Shown here: positions 1 through 7,528 of the stretch, piece by piece
How the letters are laid out: every line of letters starts with the position of its first letter
Numbering within the stretch: the stretch's first letter is position 1
Translations under genes and position numbers: made by a program
The notes under the pieces: model-generated
Told to the model about the DNA's origin: nothing
The model's input: only the letters and a program-made list of their open reading frames with translations
The model's database searches: none
NCBI GenBank assembly: GCA_052387255.1
Contig: JBQTJI010000019.1
Span: forward strand, 1-64,000
Source: JBBQXK01 sp052387255
Lineage (GTDB): Bacteria; Pseudomonadota; Alphaproteobacteria; Rhodobacterales; Rhodobacteraceae
DNA length: 64,000 nt
Reading direction: 5' to 3'

Positions 1-980
1 TCGACTGGGACCGCACCCTGGCCTTCCGCCACTACCTGGCCGACCTCGGCCTCGGCATCGCCGAGGCGATGGACACCGCACAGCGCGGCATGGGCCTCGA
101 CTGGCCGACCGCGCTCGACCTCATCCGTCGCACGCGGGCCGACCTGCCCGATGCCCTTGTCGCCAACGGCTGCGGCACCGACCACCTCGCCCCGTCCGAT
201 GCCCGCACGGTTGACGACGTGGTCCGCGCCTACCTGCACCAGACCCACGCCATCCAGACCCTCGACGCCCGCCTGATCCTGATGGCCAGCCGCGCGCTCG
301 CCCGCGTGGCAAAGGGTCCGCAGGACTACCTCGACGTCTACGACCGCGTCCTGGCCGAATGCGACCACCCGGTCGTGTTGCACTGGCTGGGCGAGATGTT
401 CGATCCGGCCCTTGCCGGGTACTGGGGGGCCGACGGGTTCGAGGCGGCGATGGACGTGGCGCTCGAGGTCATCCACCGCAACACGGCAAAGGTCGACGGC
501 ATCAAGATCAGCCTGCTGGACAAGGACAAGGAAATCGCCATGCGCCGCCGCCTGCCGCCGGGCGTCCGCATGTACACGGGCGACGACTTCAACTATCCCG
601 AACTGATCGCGGGCGACGACCAGGGGTTCAGCCACGCCCTCCTTGGCATCTTCGACCCCCTCGCCCCCGCCGCCGCGCATGCGGTAGGCTTGCTGGGGCA
701 GAGCGACACGGCGGGGTTCCGCGCCACGCTCGACCCCACCGTACCGCTGGCCCGCCTGATCTTCCGCGCGCCCACCCAGTACTACAAGACCGGCGTCGTC
801 TTTCTGGCCTGGCTCAACGGCTTCCAGGACCATTTCATCATGCTGAACGGGCATCAGGCCATGCGCCCCCTGCCGTACTTCACCGACCTGTTCCGCCTCG
901 CCGACGCCGCAGGCCTGCTGCGCAACCCCGAGATGGCGGTCGCCCGGATGCAGAAGCTGCTGGCCCTCTACGGTGCGTGA
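1..980 (+). CDS. DUF993 / dihydrodipicolinate synthase-like protein (5' end cut by window)
   Basis: The frame is open from base 3 with no stop upstream, so the true start lies outside the window; about 325 residues are visible before the TGA at 978-980. The protein looks like the DUF993 family, TIM-barrel proteins distantly related to dihydrodipicolinate synthase that are usually found in sugar or inositol catabolic operons. A candidate Schiff-base lysine lies in the segment VDGIKISLLD, followed by a typical barrel segment MYTGDDFNYPEL. The next gene overlaps its stop codon by 8 nt, so the two are very probably co-translated, and that neighbour is a sugar-isomerase-like barrel. The family is a fair recognition; the substrate is unknown and an aldolase or lyase role is inference. 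Confidence 0.72.
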   Translation, partial: DWDRTLAFRHYLADLGLGIAEAMDTAQRGMGLDWPTALDLIRRTRADLPDALVANGCGTDHLAPSDARTVDDVVRAYLHQTHAIQTLDARLILMASRALARVAKGPQDYLDVYDRVLAECDHPVVLHWLGEMFDPALAGYWGADGFEAAMDVALEVIHRNTAKVDGIKISLLDKDKEIAMRRRLPPGVRMYTGDDFNYPELIAGDDQGFSHALLGIFDPLAPAAAHAVGLLGQSDTAGFRATLDPTVPLARLIFRAPTQYYKTGVVFLAWLNGFQDHFIMLNGHQAMRPLPYFTDLFRLADAAGLLRNPEMAVARMQKLLALYGA

Positions 981-1815
981 CTTCTCCGCCGACCATTCCG
1001 CCCTGGCCCTGAACACCGCCACGCTCGGCCACAACATCGACGGCGCGGGCATGGGCTGGCCGGTGGAACGGGTCATCGACGCCTGCGCCGAGCGCGGAAT
1101 CGGCCATATCGTCTTCTGGCGGCGCGAGATCGGCGCCCGTGCGACCGACATCGGCAACCGCGTCCGTGCCGCCGGCATGCAGGTCGCGGGCCTCTGCCGC
1201 ACCCCCTATCTGGTGGGCCACGACGCCGGGTCCGATGAACAGGTGCGTGCCAGCATCGACATGGCCGCAGCCCTGGGTGCGCCCGTCCTGACCATCGTCA
1301 CCGGCGGCACCGAACCCGGAACCAAGGGCGCTACCGAAACGCAGAAACGCCTGGCCGACCGGATCGCCGCCCTCGCCCCCCACGCCGCCGCCGCAGGCGT
1401 CAAGCTGGCACTCGAACCCCTGAACCCCATGTTCGGCGGCAACCGCACCTGCCTTTTCACCGTGGCCGAAACGCTCGCCCTCTGCGACACCATCGCCGCC
1501 CCGAACGTCGGCGTCGCCGTCGATGTCTACCACGTCTGGTGGGACACCGCGCTTTCCCACGCCCTAGGCAACGCCAGGGGCCGCCTCCTCGGCTACCACC
1601 TCTGCGACTGGCTGGAGAACACGACGGATATGCTGCTCGACCGCGGCATGATGGGCGACGGCGTGGCCGACCTGCACGGCATCCGCGCCGCGGTCGAGGG
1701 CGCAGGCTACACCGGCCCCTGCGAGGTCGAGGTCTTCAGCGCCGCCAACTGGTGGAAACGCGACCCGGCCGAGGTGCTGGACACGATGGTCGCCCGCTTC
1801 CGCACCTGCTGCTGA
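973..1815 (+). CDS. Sugar phosphate isomerase/epimerase family (TIM barrel)
   Basis: A 280-residue AP-endonuclease-2-like TIM barrel of the kind that isomerises or epimerises sugars and keto-inositols in the cytoplasm. The GTG start at 973 lies inside the previous gene, whose stop is at 978-980, giving the 8-nt overlap typical of translational coupling. Expected metal-binding positions are visible as acidic and histidine residues in KLALEPLNP, VAVDVYHVWW, GYHLCDW and PCEVEVFS. It should act with the preceding DUF993 protein in one polyol or sugar pathway whose other genes are outside the window. Substrate unknown. Confidence 0.8.
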   Translation: MRDFSADHSALALNTATLGHNIDGAGMGWPVERVIDACAERGIGHIVFWRREIGARATDIGNRVRAAGMQVAGLCRTPYLVGHDAGSDEQVRASIDMAAALGAPVLTIVTGGTEPGTKGATETQKRLADRIAALAPHAAAAGVKLALEPLNPMFGGNRTCLFTVAETLALCDTIAAPNVGVAVDVYHVWWDTALSHALGNARGRLLGYHLCDWLENTTDMLLDRGMMGDGVADLHGIRAAVEGAGYTGPCEVEVFSAANWWKRDPAEVLDTMVARFRTCC

Positions 1816-1833
1816 CCCTTGCCGGGCCTCCAG

Positions 1834-1878
1834 CCGGAGAACACGTGTTTTCCGGTTCCGGTTTCCACGTGGAAACCG
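1834..1878. repeat. Twin-palindrome intergenic repeat, copy 1
   Basis: Two palindromes lie side by side. The first, 1834-1855, is centred on ACACGTGT and symmetric over 22 bp apart from one pair that would be G-U in RNA. The second, 1859-1878, is centred on CCACGTGG with TTT/AAA arms. A nearly identical unit occurs at 5839-5884. This copy lies after a sugar-isomerase gene and before the EamA gene, both on the plus strand, where it could end or process the upstream transcript. No T-run follows, so a simple intrinsic terminator is not shown. Confidence 0.8.
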
Positions 1879-1938
1879 CCTTCTCCCCACCGCCGCACCC
1901 GTCTATGGCAGGCGAACCGGGAAAAAAGGGGGCACATC

Positions 1939-2826
1939 ATGGACATCAAGGCCATCCTGATGGGTCTCGCCTTCGCCTTCATGTGGTCCTCGGCCTTCAC
2001 CAGTGCGCGGATGATCGTGGCCGACGCACCCCCGGTCACGGCCCTCGCCCTGCGCTTCCTCATCTCGGGCGGCATCGGCATCGCCCTCGCCGCAATGCTG
2101 GGCCAGTCCGCCCGCCTGACTGCTGCACAATGGCGCGCCACCATCCTGTTCGGCCTGTGCCAGAACGCGCTGTACCTCGGCCTCTACTTCGTCGCGATGC
2201 AGCGGATCGAGGCGGGCCTGGCCTCGATCCTCGCCTCGACCATGCCGCTGATCGTGGCCGTCGCCGGATGGGCGCTCTTCGGCCACCGCCTGCGCCCGCT
2301 GGCCATCGCCGGGCTGGTCGCGGGCTTCGCGGGCGTCGTCGTCATCATGGCGCACCGCCTGGGCGGGGGGATCGACCTGACCGGCCTTCTCCTGTGCCTC
2401 GCAGGCGTGACCGCCCTCGCCTTCGCCACGCTGGCGGTGCAGGGGGCCTCGGCGGGGGGTGGCAACCTCCTGATGGTGGTGGGCCTGCAGATGCTGGTCG
2501 GCTGCGCCGCGCTCACCTTGGCCGCAGCCGTGCTCGAATGGCCTCACGGCATCGCCGTCACCTGGACCCCCCGCCTGCTGATGGCCTTCGCCTACACCAC
2601 GCTGGTGCCCGGCCTTCTGGCCACCTGGGTCTGGTTCCGGCTGGTCGGCCGCATCGGTGCGGTCCGCGCCGCGACCTTCCACTTTCTCAACCCCTTCTTC
2701 GGCGTCGCCATCGCCGCCCTTCTCTTGGCCGAGGCGCTGACCCTCTGGGACGCGCTCGGCGTGGCGATCATCGCCGCCGGCATCCTCGCCGTGCAGATCA
2801 GCCGCGCCGGGCCGCAGACCCCCTGA
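1939..2826 (+). CDS. EamA/DMT family transporter
   Basis: A 295-residue integral membrane protein with about ten hydrophobic segments in two repeated halves, as expected for drug/metabolite transporters of the EamA family, which usually export amino acids or small metabolites. The frame is open further upstream, but the ATG at 1939 follows a purine-rich ribosome site (GAAAAAAGGGGGC), gives a normal N-terminus (MDIKAILMGLAFAFMW), and leaves the palindromic repeat outside the gene. It stands alone between a plus-strand catabolic operon and the convergent GST gene. Substrate cannot be told. Confidence 0.85.
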   Translation: MDIKAILMGLAFAFMWSSAFTSARMIVADAPPVTALALRFLISGGIGIALAAMLGQSARLTAAQWRATILFGLCQNALYLGLYFVAMQRIEAGLASILASTMPLIVAVAGWALFGHRLRPLAIAGLVAGFAGVVVIMAHRLGGGIDLTGLLLCLAGVTALAFATLAVQGASAGGGNLLMVVGLQMLVGCAALTLAAAVLEWPHGIAVTWTPRLLMAFAYTTLVPGLLATWVWFRLVGRIGAVRAATFHFLNPFFGVAIAALLLAEALTLWDALGVAIIAAGILAVQISRAGPQTP

Positions 2827-2835
2827 ACCCTTGCC

Positions 2836-3441
2836 TCACGCCGCCATCGCCGCCGCATCCGCCGCCCGCACCCGCAGCAGCGCAGGCCGCGCCATGCAGC
2901 GCGCCACCCAGTCGCGGATCAGGGGATCGTCGGGCGTCGCGTCCCTGAACCAGGCATAGGGCGAATGCACCAGCAGGTCCGCAGCCGAATAGCTGTCGCC
3001 CAGCAACCACGGCCCTCGCTCCAGCGCCGCCCGGATGCGCCGCGCCGCCGTCCTGTGGTCGCGCAGCGAGGCGTCCAGCCAGGGATGCGCCACCCCCGCC
3101 GCTTCCAGGATCAGCACCGGCTCGAACACCCCCTGATACCAGGCCAGCCAGGTGACAAATGCCCCCCAGTCGGGCGTGCCGACCGTGGGCGCCAGGACCG
3201 AGGGGAACAGCGACGTCAGGTGCAGGATGATCGCCGCCCGCTCGGTGATGACATGGCCGTCATGCACCAGCGCCGGCACCTTGCCCTCGGGGTGCGGGTT
3301 CGCCGGATCGCACGCCCCGCTGCCGTCGATGCGCGGGATGGTCACCTGGCGCACCTCGATCCGGTCGGCAATGCCCATCTCCTCGACCAGCGCGGCAATG
3401 ACGGTCGAACGGGTCTCGGGGGCGTGGAACAGGGTCAGCAT
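2836..3441 (-). CDS. Glutathione S-transferase family protein
   Basis: A 201-residue cytosolic GST. The N-terminal thioredoxin-like half starts MLTLFHAPETRST, with a Ser/Thr-type active-site region, and includes a glutathione-contact segment GKVPALVHD followed by ITERAAI. The helical C-terminal half carries LLGDSYSAADL, the usual N-capping-box region. The ATG at 3441 is chosen because it gives the canonical beta-strand start; the frame runs open far upstream only because it overlaps the divergent regulator. It is divergent from the WYL regulator at 3514, a pairing that suggests that regulator controls it. Confidence 0.88.
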   Translation of the reverse strand: MLTLFHAPETRSTVIAALVEEMGIADRIEVRQVTIPRIDGSGACDPANPHPEGKVPALVHDGHVITERAAIILHLTSLFPSVLAPTVGTPDWGAFVTWLAWYQGVFEPVLILEAAGVAHPWLDASLRDHRTAARRIRAALERGPWLLGDSYSAADLLVHSPYAWFRDATPDDPLIRDWVARCMARPALLRVRAADAAAMAA

Positions 3442-3513
3442 CACGGGTCTCCTTGGCTTGTCGCGATGCCCCCTGCATACTGCGGGCCTCCTGCCAGAAA
3501 CCGTCAGCATCCC

Positions 3514-4206
3514 ATGGCCCGCCCCGACCGCCTGTTCCGCCTGCTGCAGGCCCTGCGCACCCTGCCCGCGCCGGTCACCGCCGCGCGTCTGGCTGCGGAA
3601 ACCGAGGTTTCGCCCCGCACCCTCTACCGCGACATCGACACCCTGCGCGCGGGCGGTGCGCTGATCGACGGGGCGGCGGGGGTGGGCTACACCCTGACCG
3701 AGGATCCCGCCCTGCCGCCCCAGATGTTCACGCGGCTCGAAGTCGAGGCGCTGGTCCTCGGCCTGGCCGAGGTGCGCCAGGCGGGCGACCCCGCCCTGGC
3801 CCAGGCCGCCACCGCCGCCCTGGCCAAGATCACCGCCACCCTGCCCGAACGAGTGCAGCGCCAGGCCCTGCACGCCGTCAGCCATACCTACCGCCATCAG
3901 GCCCGGCCCGCAGCACCCCCCCACATGGCCGTCATCCGCCAGGCATCCTGGGACGAGGTCGCGCTCGACATCACCTACCGCGACAAGGACGGCCGGCTGA
4001 CCGCCCGCCGCATCTGGCCGCTGTCCGTCGTCTTCCTCGACCGCACGCTGATGTGCCTGGCCTGGTGCACCCTGCGCCAGGACTTCCGCCGCTTTCACAT
4101 CGCCGCGATGGACAATGTCCGCACGACGACCGAAAGCTTCCGCCCCCGCCGCGTCCCCCTGCTGCGTGCGTTCATGGAAGCGATGCGCGACGCCCGCCGG
4201 CCCTGA
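3514..4206 (+). CDS. YafY-type HTH/WYL transcriptional regulator
   Basis: A 230-residue regulator. The first 60 residues form a winged helix (LAAETEVSPRTLYRDIDTLR, the DeoR/HTH_11 recognition pattern). The C-terminal half is a WYL domain, seen around the segments DEVALDITYRDKDGR and WPLSVVFLDRTLMCLAWCTL, which in this family senses small ligands or nucleic acid. The ATG at 3514 gives the usual MxRPDRLFRLLQ start for the family. Only 72 bp separate it from the divergent GST gene, the probable target. Ends convergently with yqgE. Confidence 0.87.
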   Translation: MARPDRLFRLLQALRTLPAPVTAARLAAETEVSPRTLYRDIDTLRAGGALIDGAAGVGYTLTEDPALPPQMFTRLEVEALVLGLAEVRQAGDPALAQAATAALAKITATLPERVQRQALHAVSHTYRHQARPAAPPHMAVIRQASWDEVALDITYRDKDGRLTARRIWPLSVVFLDRTLMCLAWCTLRQDFRRFHIAAMDNVRTTTESFRPRRVPLLRAFMEAMRDARRP

Positions 4207-4217
4207 CCCCGCGCGCC

Positions 4218-4263
4218 TTCTTCTGTCCCCAAATATCCCGGGGGTGCGGGGGCCGGCCCCCGC
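4218..4263 (+). repeat. CCCCAAATATCCC gene-end repeat, copy A
   Basis: A conserved core, TTCTTCTGTCCCCAAATATC (4218-4237), leads into G-rich sequence and a perfect 18-bp palindrome at 4246-4263 (GCGGGGGCC and its complement). It fills most of the gap between two convergent genes (stops at 4206 and 4291), as expected of a bidirectional transcription-end or mRNA-end structure. The same core occurs at 15806-15858 (reverse orientation) and 25999-26051. Confidence 0.85.
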
Positions 4264-4290
4264 TCCGGCGCGCGCCGCAGGCAGGCCGCC

Positions 4291-4848
4291 TCAGGCCCGC
4301 CCCGCCGTCGCCGACAGGCTGATCGGGTCGATCCCCATGTGGCGCAGCGCCCCCGCCCATTTCTTGCGGTCCTCGGTCGCGAACACCAGGTCGGGCGCGG
4401 CGTCGGCGGTCAGCCAGTCGTTGCGCCCGATCTCGAACTCCAGCTGCCCCGGTCCCCAGCCGGAATACCCCAGCGCCAGCAGCGCCGCATCCGGTCCGCG
4501 TCCCTTGGCCAGCGCCGCCAGCACGTCCTGCGTCGCGGTCATGGCGAATTCGCCGGGAATGGCCATCGTGCCCCCCCCGTCGGCGCTATAGTCGGGCGAG
4601 TGCAGCACGAACCCCCGCCCGCGTTCCACCGGGCCGCCGAAATGCACGCAGATGTCGCGCCCCCGTCGCCCGCGCGGAATGCCCAGCTGTTCCAGCAGGC
4701 CGGCAAAGCTCAGCTCCGGCATCGCCTTGTTGACGATCAGGCCCATCGCCCCTTCGGCCGAATGCGCGCAGACCAGGATCACCGCACGGTCGAACCGCGG
4801 GTCCCCCATGCCCGGCATCGCGACCAGCAGCTTGCCCCCGAGGTCCAC
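4291..4848 (-). CDS. YqgE/AlgH family protein
   Basis: A 185-residue member of UPF0301 (YqgE/AlgH), a conserved cytoplasmic family of unsettled function. Diagnostic segments are KLLVAMPGMGDPRFDRAV, GAMGLIVNKAM, FGGPVERGRGFVLH and LGYSGWGPGQLEFEI. The GTG at 4848 is preferred over an ATG 39 nt further upstream because AGGAGAG lies at the right spacing and the protein then starts VDLGGKLL as in relatives. Divergent from the DsbD-like gene. Confidence 0.88.
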   Translation of the reverse strand: MDLGGKLLVAMPGMGDPRFDRAVILVCAHSAEGAMGLIVNKAMPELSFAGLLEQLGIPRGRRGRDICVHFGGPVERGRGFVLHSPDYSADGGGTMAIPGEFAMTATQDVLAALAKGRGPDAALLALGYSGWGPGQLEFEIGRNDWLTADAAPDLVFATEDRKKWAGALRHMGIDPISLSATAGRA

Positions 4849-5002
4849 GCGACTCTCCTGTCCTCTCCCGGTCAAGATAGGGGGCATCGGGCCGGGTTCT
4901 CAAGCCTGACGGTCCTGCCTGGGGGGCCAGGAACGTGGCAACCGGGCCACGCACGGCGGCAGGTCGCCGGATTGTGATTGTCGCTGTGGCCGACCAGCGC
5001 CT

Positions 5003-5806
5003 ATGCCCAATGCCATGCGCGCCCTGATCGCCCTTGTCCTGCTCCAACTCGCCGCAGCCCCCCTGCGGGCCGAGGAACCCCTGGTCCGCGCCCAGCTTCT
5101 GAACGGCTGGCAGACCGGCAGCGGCACGCAGATGACCGGCCTGCACCTGCGCATGGTGCCGGGGTGGAAAACCTACTGGCGCAGCCCCGGCGACGCGGGC
5201 ATCCCGCCCCGCTTCGACTGGTCGGGGTCGCAGAACGTGAAATCGGCCCGCATCCACTGGCCCGCGCCGCATGTCTTCACCACGAACGGCCTGCGTTCCA
5301 TCGGCTATGAGGGCGAGGTGGTGCTGCCGGTCGAGCTGACGCCGCAGGATCCCGCCGCGCCGATGCGCCTGGTGGTCGAGGTCGAGATGGGCGTCTGCCG
5401 CGATATCTGCGTGCCCGCCACCGTGCAGCTCGAGGCCGCGCTGACCACCCCCGGCGCGCCCGACCCCGCCATCGGCCGGGCGCTCGCCGCCCAGCCCGTC
5501 TCCGCCCGCAAGGCGGGCCTGAAAGAAGCCACCTGCCGGGTCTCCCCCATCGCCGACGGCCTGCGGATCGAGGCCGACCTTGTCCTGCCGCCCACCGGCG
5601 GGGCTGAGGCCGTGGTCATCGAGGGCGGCTCGCCCGACATCTGGGTGTCCGAGCCCGAGGTCACCCGCGACGGCACCCGCCTGACCGCCACCGCCGACAT
5701 GGTCGCCCCCTCGGGCGAACCCTTCGCGCTGGACCGGGGTGCCCTGGTGCTGACCGTCCTCGGCACGCGCCAGGTGGTCGAGTTTCGCGGCTGTCCGGGC
5801 GGCTGA
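5003..5806 (+). CDS. Periplasmic DsbD N-terminal-like domain protein
   Basis: A 267-residue exported protein. Residues 1 to about 24 form a Sec signal peptide (MRALIALVLLQLAAAPLRA, cleavage near A-EE). The rest resembles the alpha (N-terminal) domain of the thiol:disulfide interchange protein DsbD. The redox-active pair is visible as GVCRDICVP at about residue 135, and WKTYWRSPGDAG is a family hallmark. There is no membrane beta domain and no thioredoxin gamma domain, so it is a stand-alone periplasmic piece that may pass electrons to a partner encoded elsewhere. ATG at 5015 is an alternative start. Confidence 0.82.
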   Translation: MPNAMRALIALVLLQLAAAPLRAEEPLVRAQLLNGWQTGSGTQMTGLHLRMVPGWKTYWRSPGDAGIPPRFDWSGSQNVKSARIHWPAPHVFTTNGLRSIGYEGEVVLPVELTPQDPAAPMRLVVEVEMGVCRDICVPATVQLEAALTTPGAPDPAIGRALAAQPVSARKAGLKEATCRVSPIADGLRIEADLVLPPTGGAEAVVIEGGSPDIWVSEPEVTRDGTRLTATADMVAPSGEPFALDRGALVLTVLGTRQVVEFRGCPGG

Positions 5807-5838
5807 CGGCAGGCGGCTGGTCTCCACCCGCGCAACAG

Positions 5839-5884
5839 CCGGAAAACACGTGTTTTCCGGTTCCGAAATCCACGTGGATTTCGG
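5839..5884. repeat. Twin-palindrome intergenic repeat, copy 2
   Basis: Two perfect 22-bp palindromes, 5839-5860 (centre ACACGTGT) and 5863-5884 (centre CCACGTGG), are separated by TT. The first is almost identical to copy 1 at 1834. The second keeps the CCACGTGG centre but both arms have changed together (GAAAT/ATTTC here, GGTTT/AAACC in copy 1), so symmetry has been preserved. It lies between convergent genes (stops at 5806 and 5899), consistent with a role at transcript ends. Confidence 0.85.
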
Positions 5885-5898
5885 CTGCGTCCCGCCCC

Positions 5899-7422
5899 TC
5901 AGGCAAAACTGCGGATCGTCATCAACGCCCCTGACAGTGCCTTGCCCTCCTCGTCGGCCAAAGCCGCCTCGCGCAACCGGCGCACCCAGTCGGCGGCGTC
6001 CGGCCGGTCGGCCACCAGGCCCGCGCCCTCCATCACAAGATCGAACTTCGACAGCCCCCGCGCATGGGTGTCCGAGTATCCCTTGACCAGCCTGCGGCAG
6101 CGGATCACTTCGACCGCCAGGTCATAGCGGTCCGGCAGATGGCCCAGGGCCAGCCCCAGCCAGCGCTCCAGATGCGCCTGTTCCTGCGCATGGCGCAGCG
6201 TGCGCCTGCGCCAGAACCGCAGCCCGCCGACCAGGTACAGCAGCACAAAGGCCCCGACACCATCGCTGCGCAACCGCCGTCCCCGGTTGAACCAGCGGTC
6301 CAGCCGCGCCATCCAGCGCGGACTGGCCAGCACCCGCGCCCCCATCGCCGCCGGCAGCAGCCCCGCGATCTCTTCGGCGCGGGGGTGGAAGAACTCGGTC
6401 AGGTGCACCAGGTGCGCAGCACCCGCCTGCATCTCGGCCCGGATGCGGTCGAACCGGGGGGCGCGGGTCTTGAGGTCGGCCACCCGGATCACGTCGTCAT
6501 AGGCCATCGCACCCGCGATGTACTTCGCCGCCTCCCGTGTCAGCGCATGGCCCCGGCCCGCGTCGTCGCGGGCCTGGATCGCCTCCACCCGGTCCAGATA
6601 CGCGGCCCCATAGGCCAGGTCCTGAAAGCCCACCACCTTGCGCAGGCCTGGGCGCGCCATGTCGGCGACAGCCTCGGGCAGCGCCGCCACCCGTGCCTCC
6701 AGCGCCCGCCATCCCGCCATCAGACGCGCCGGACCCCGCGCCACCGGCACCGCCCCGGCCCCCGCCACCGGGGCAGGCACCCCGCCCTCTGCCACCGCAA
6801 AGGCCGCCGCAAAGGCGCGCAGCGACCCCTCGATGCCCTTGCCGCCCGCCCGGACCGCGTCCTCATAGGCCGCGGGCGCAAACGGCAACACCCCCGACCC
6901 CGCCAGCGCGCCCAGCAGCGCGGCCGAGATGACCGATCCCTCGGCCACCGCAATCGCCTCGAAATCCGCCGCCACCACGGCCCTTGCCGCCACGTCCGCC
7001 GCTGCCAGCACCTCGTCCGACGACGCGATCCCGTCGCCCGGTGCCATCTTCTCCGACACCGCCAGCGCCCGGTGGGTCGAGGCGATCAGCACCGTCCGGT
7101 CGGGCGTCACGAACCCCCGCAGGATGGCGCGCCCCGCCTCCATCATCTCGGCGGCGATCATCACGTCCACGTCGCCCGCCGCCGGTTTCAGCGCGAACAC
7201 CGGCGTGCGACCCGTATCGCGGGCCATCTCGATGTAATAGATCGTGGCCCCGGTCCGCTGCGACACCCCCGCCACCGACGTCGCCTGCACGACATGGCCG
7301 TTCGCCCGCGCCACAGCCTCGATCCACCCGGTCAGCACGCCGCCGCCCTGACCCCCCACCGCCAGGATCGCCACCTTGATGACCTGGTCCAGCGCCGCAG
7401 GCGGGGGCATCCGCACCGTCAT
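5899..7422 (-). CDS. iorB: Indolepyruvate oxidoreductase subunit beta family protein
   Basis: A 507-residue protein. The first 200 residues are the gamma-type domain of 2-oxoacid:ferredoxin oxidoreductases (VAILAVGGQGGGVLTGWI at the N-terminus). The remainder is the extra domain found in bacterial long-form IorB proteins. With IorA it should oxidatively decarboxylate an aryl 2-oxoacid to the aryl-acyl-CoA, reducing ferredoxin. The ATG at 7422 was chosen by fit to the family; an internal ATG 12 nt later (MPPPAALDQ) is possible. The gene follows iorA after a 106-bp gap holding a stem-loop repeat, an unusually loose coupling for two subunits of one complex. Symbol reflects family, not proven substrate. 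Confidence 0.85.
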   Translation of the reverse strand: MTVRMPPPAALDQVIKVAILAVGGQGGGVLTGWIEAVARANGHVVQATSVAGVSQRTGATIYYIEMARDTGRTPVFALKPAAGDVDVMIAAEMMEAGRAILRGFVTPDRTVLIASTHRALAVSEKMAPGDGIASSDEVLAAADVAARAVVAADFEAIAVAEGSVISAALLGALAGSGVLPFAPAAYEDAVRAGGKGIEGSLRAFAAAFAVAEGGVPAPVAGAGAVPVARGPARLMAGWRALEARVAALPEAVADMARPGLRKVVGFQDLAYGAAYLDRVEAIQARDDAGRGHALTREAAKYIAGAMAYDDVIRVADLKTRAPRFDRIRAEMQAGAAHLVHLTEFFHPRAEEIAGLLPAAMGARVLASPRWMARLDRWFNRGRRLRSDGVGAFVLLYLVGGLRFWRRRTLRHAQEQAHLERWLGLALGHLPDRYDLAVEVIRCRRLVKGYSDTHARGLSKFDLVMEGAGLVADRPDAADWVRRLREAALADEEGKALSGALMTIRSFA

Positions 7423-7479
7423 GTCAGGCCACCGCAAACCCGCGCCCACCAGACGCATCCGCCGGCAGAAAAAGCGCCC

Positions 7480-7502
7480 CCCTCTCCCCTCGGGGGAGAG
7501 GG
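7480..7502. repeat. CCCTCTCCCC stem-loop repeat between iorA and iorB
   Basis: A perfect 10-bp stem (CCCTCTCCCC at 7480-7489, GGGGAGAGGG at 7493-7502) with a 3-nt loop, followed by ATGGGGTGAGGGG. This pattern is a widespread proteobacterial intergenic repeat of REP-like type; that identification is from memory. It sits inside the iorA-iorB transcript and may act as an mRNA stabiliser or attenuator. Confidence 0.75.
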
Positions 7503-7528
7503 ATGGGGTGAGGGGGCACCGCGCCGCC

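Noticed and set aside
1859..1878. CACGTG-centred palindromes as chromosome-partition parS sites
   Set aside because: parS is centred on TTTCACGTGAAA. Here the bases next to CACGTG are C and G, and the outer bases differ in both copies; no parAB gene is near.
2965..4206. Longer start for the WYL regulator or GST through the divergent region
   Set aside because: The extensions run antisense to the neighbouring gene and lack family similarity; the short starts give the normal N-termini.
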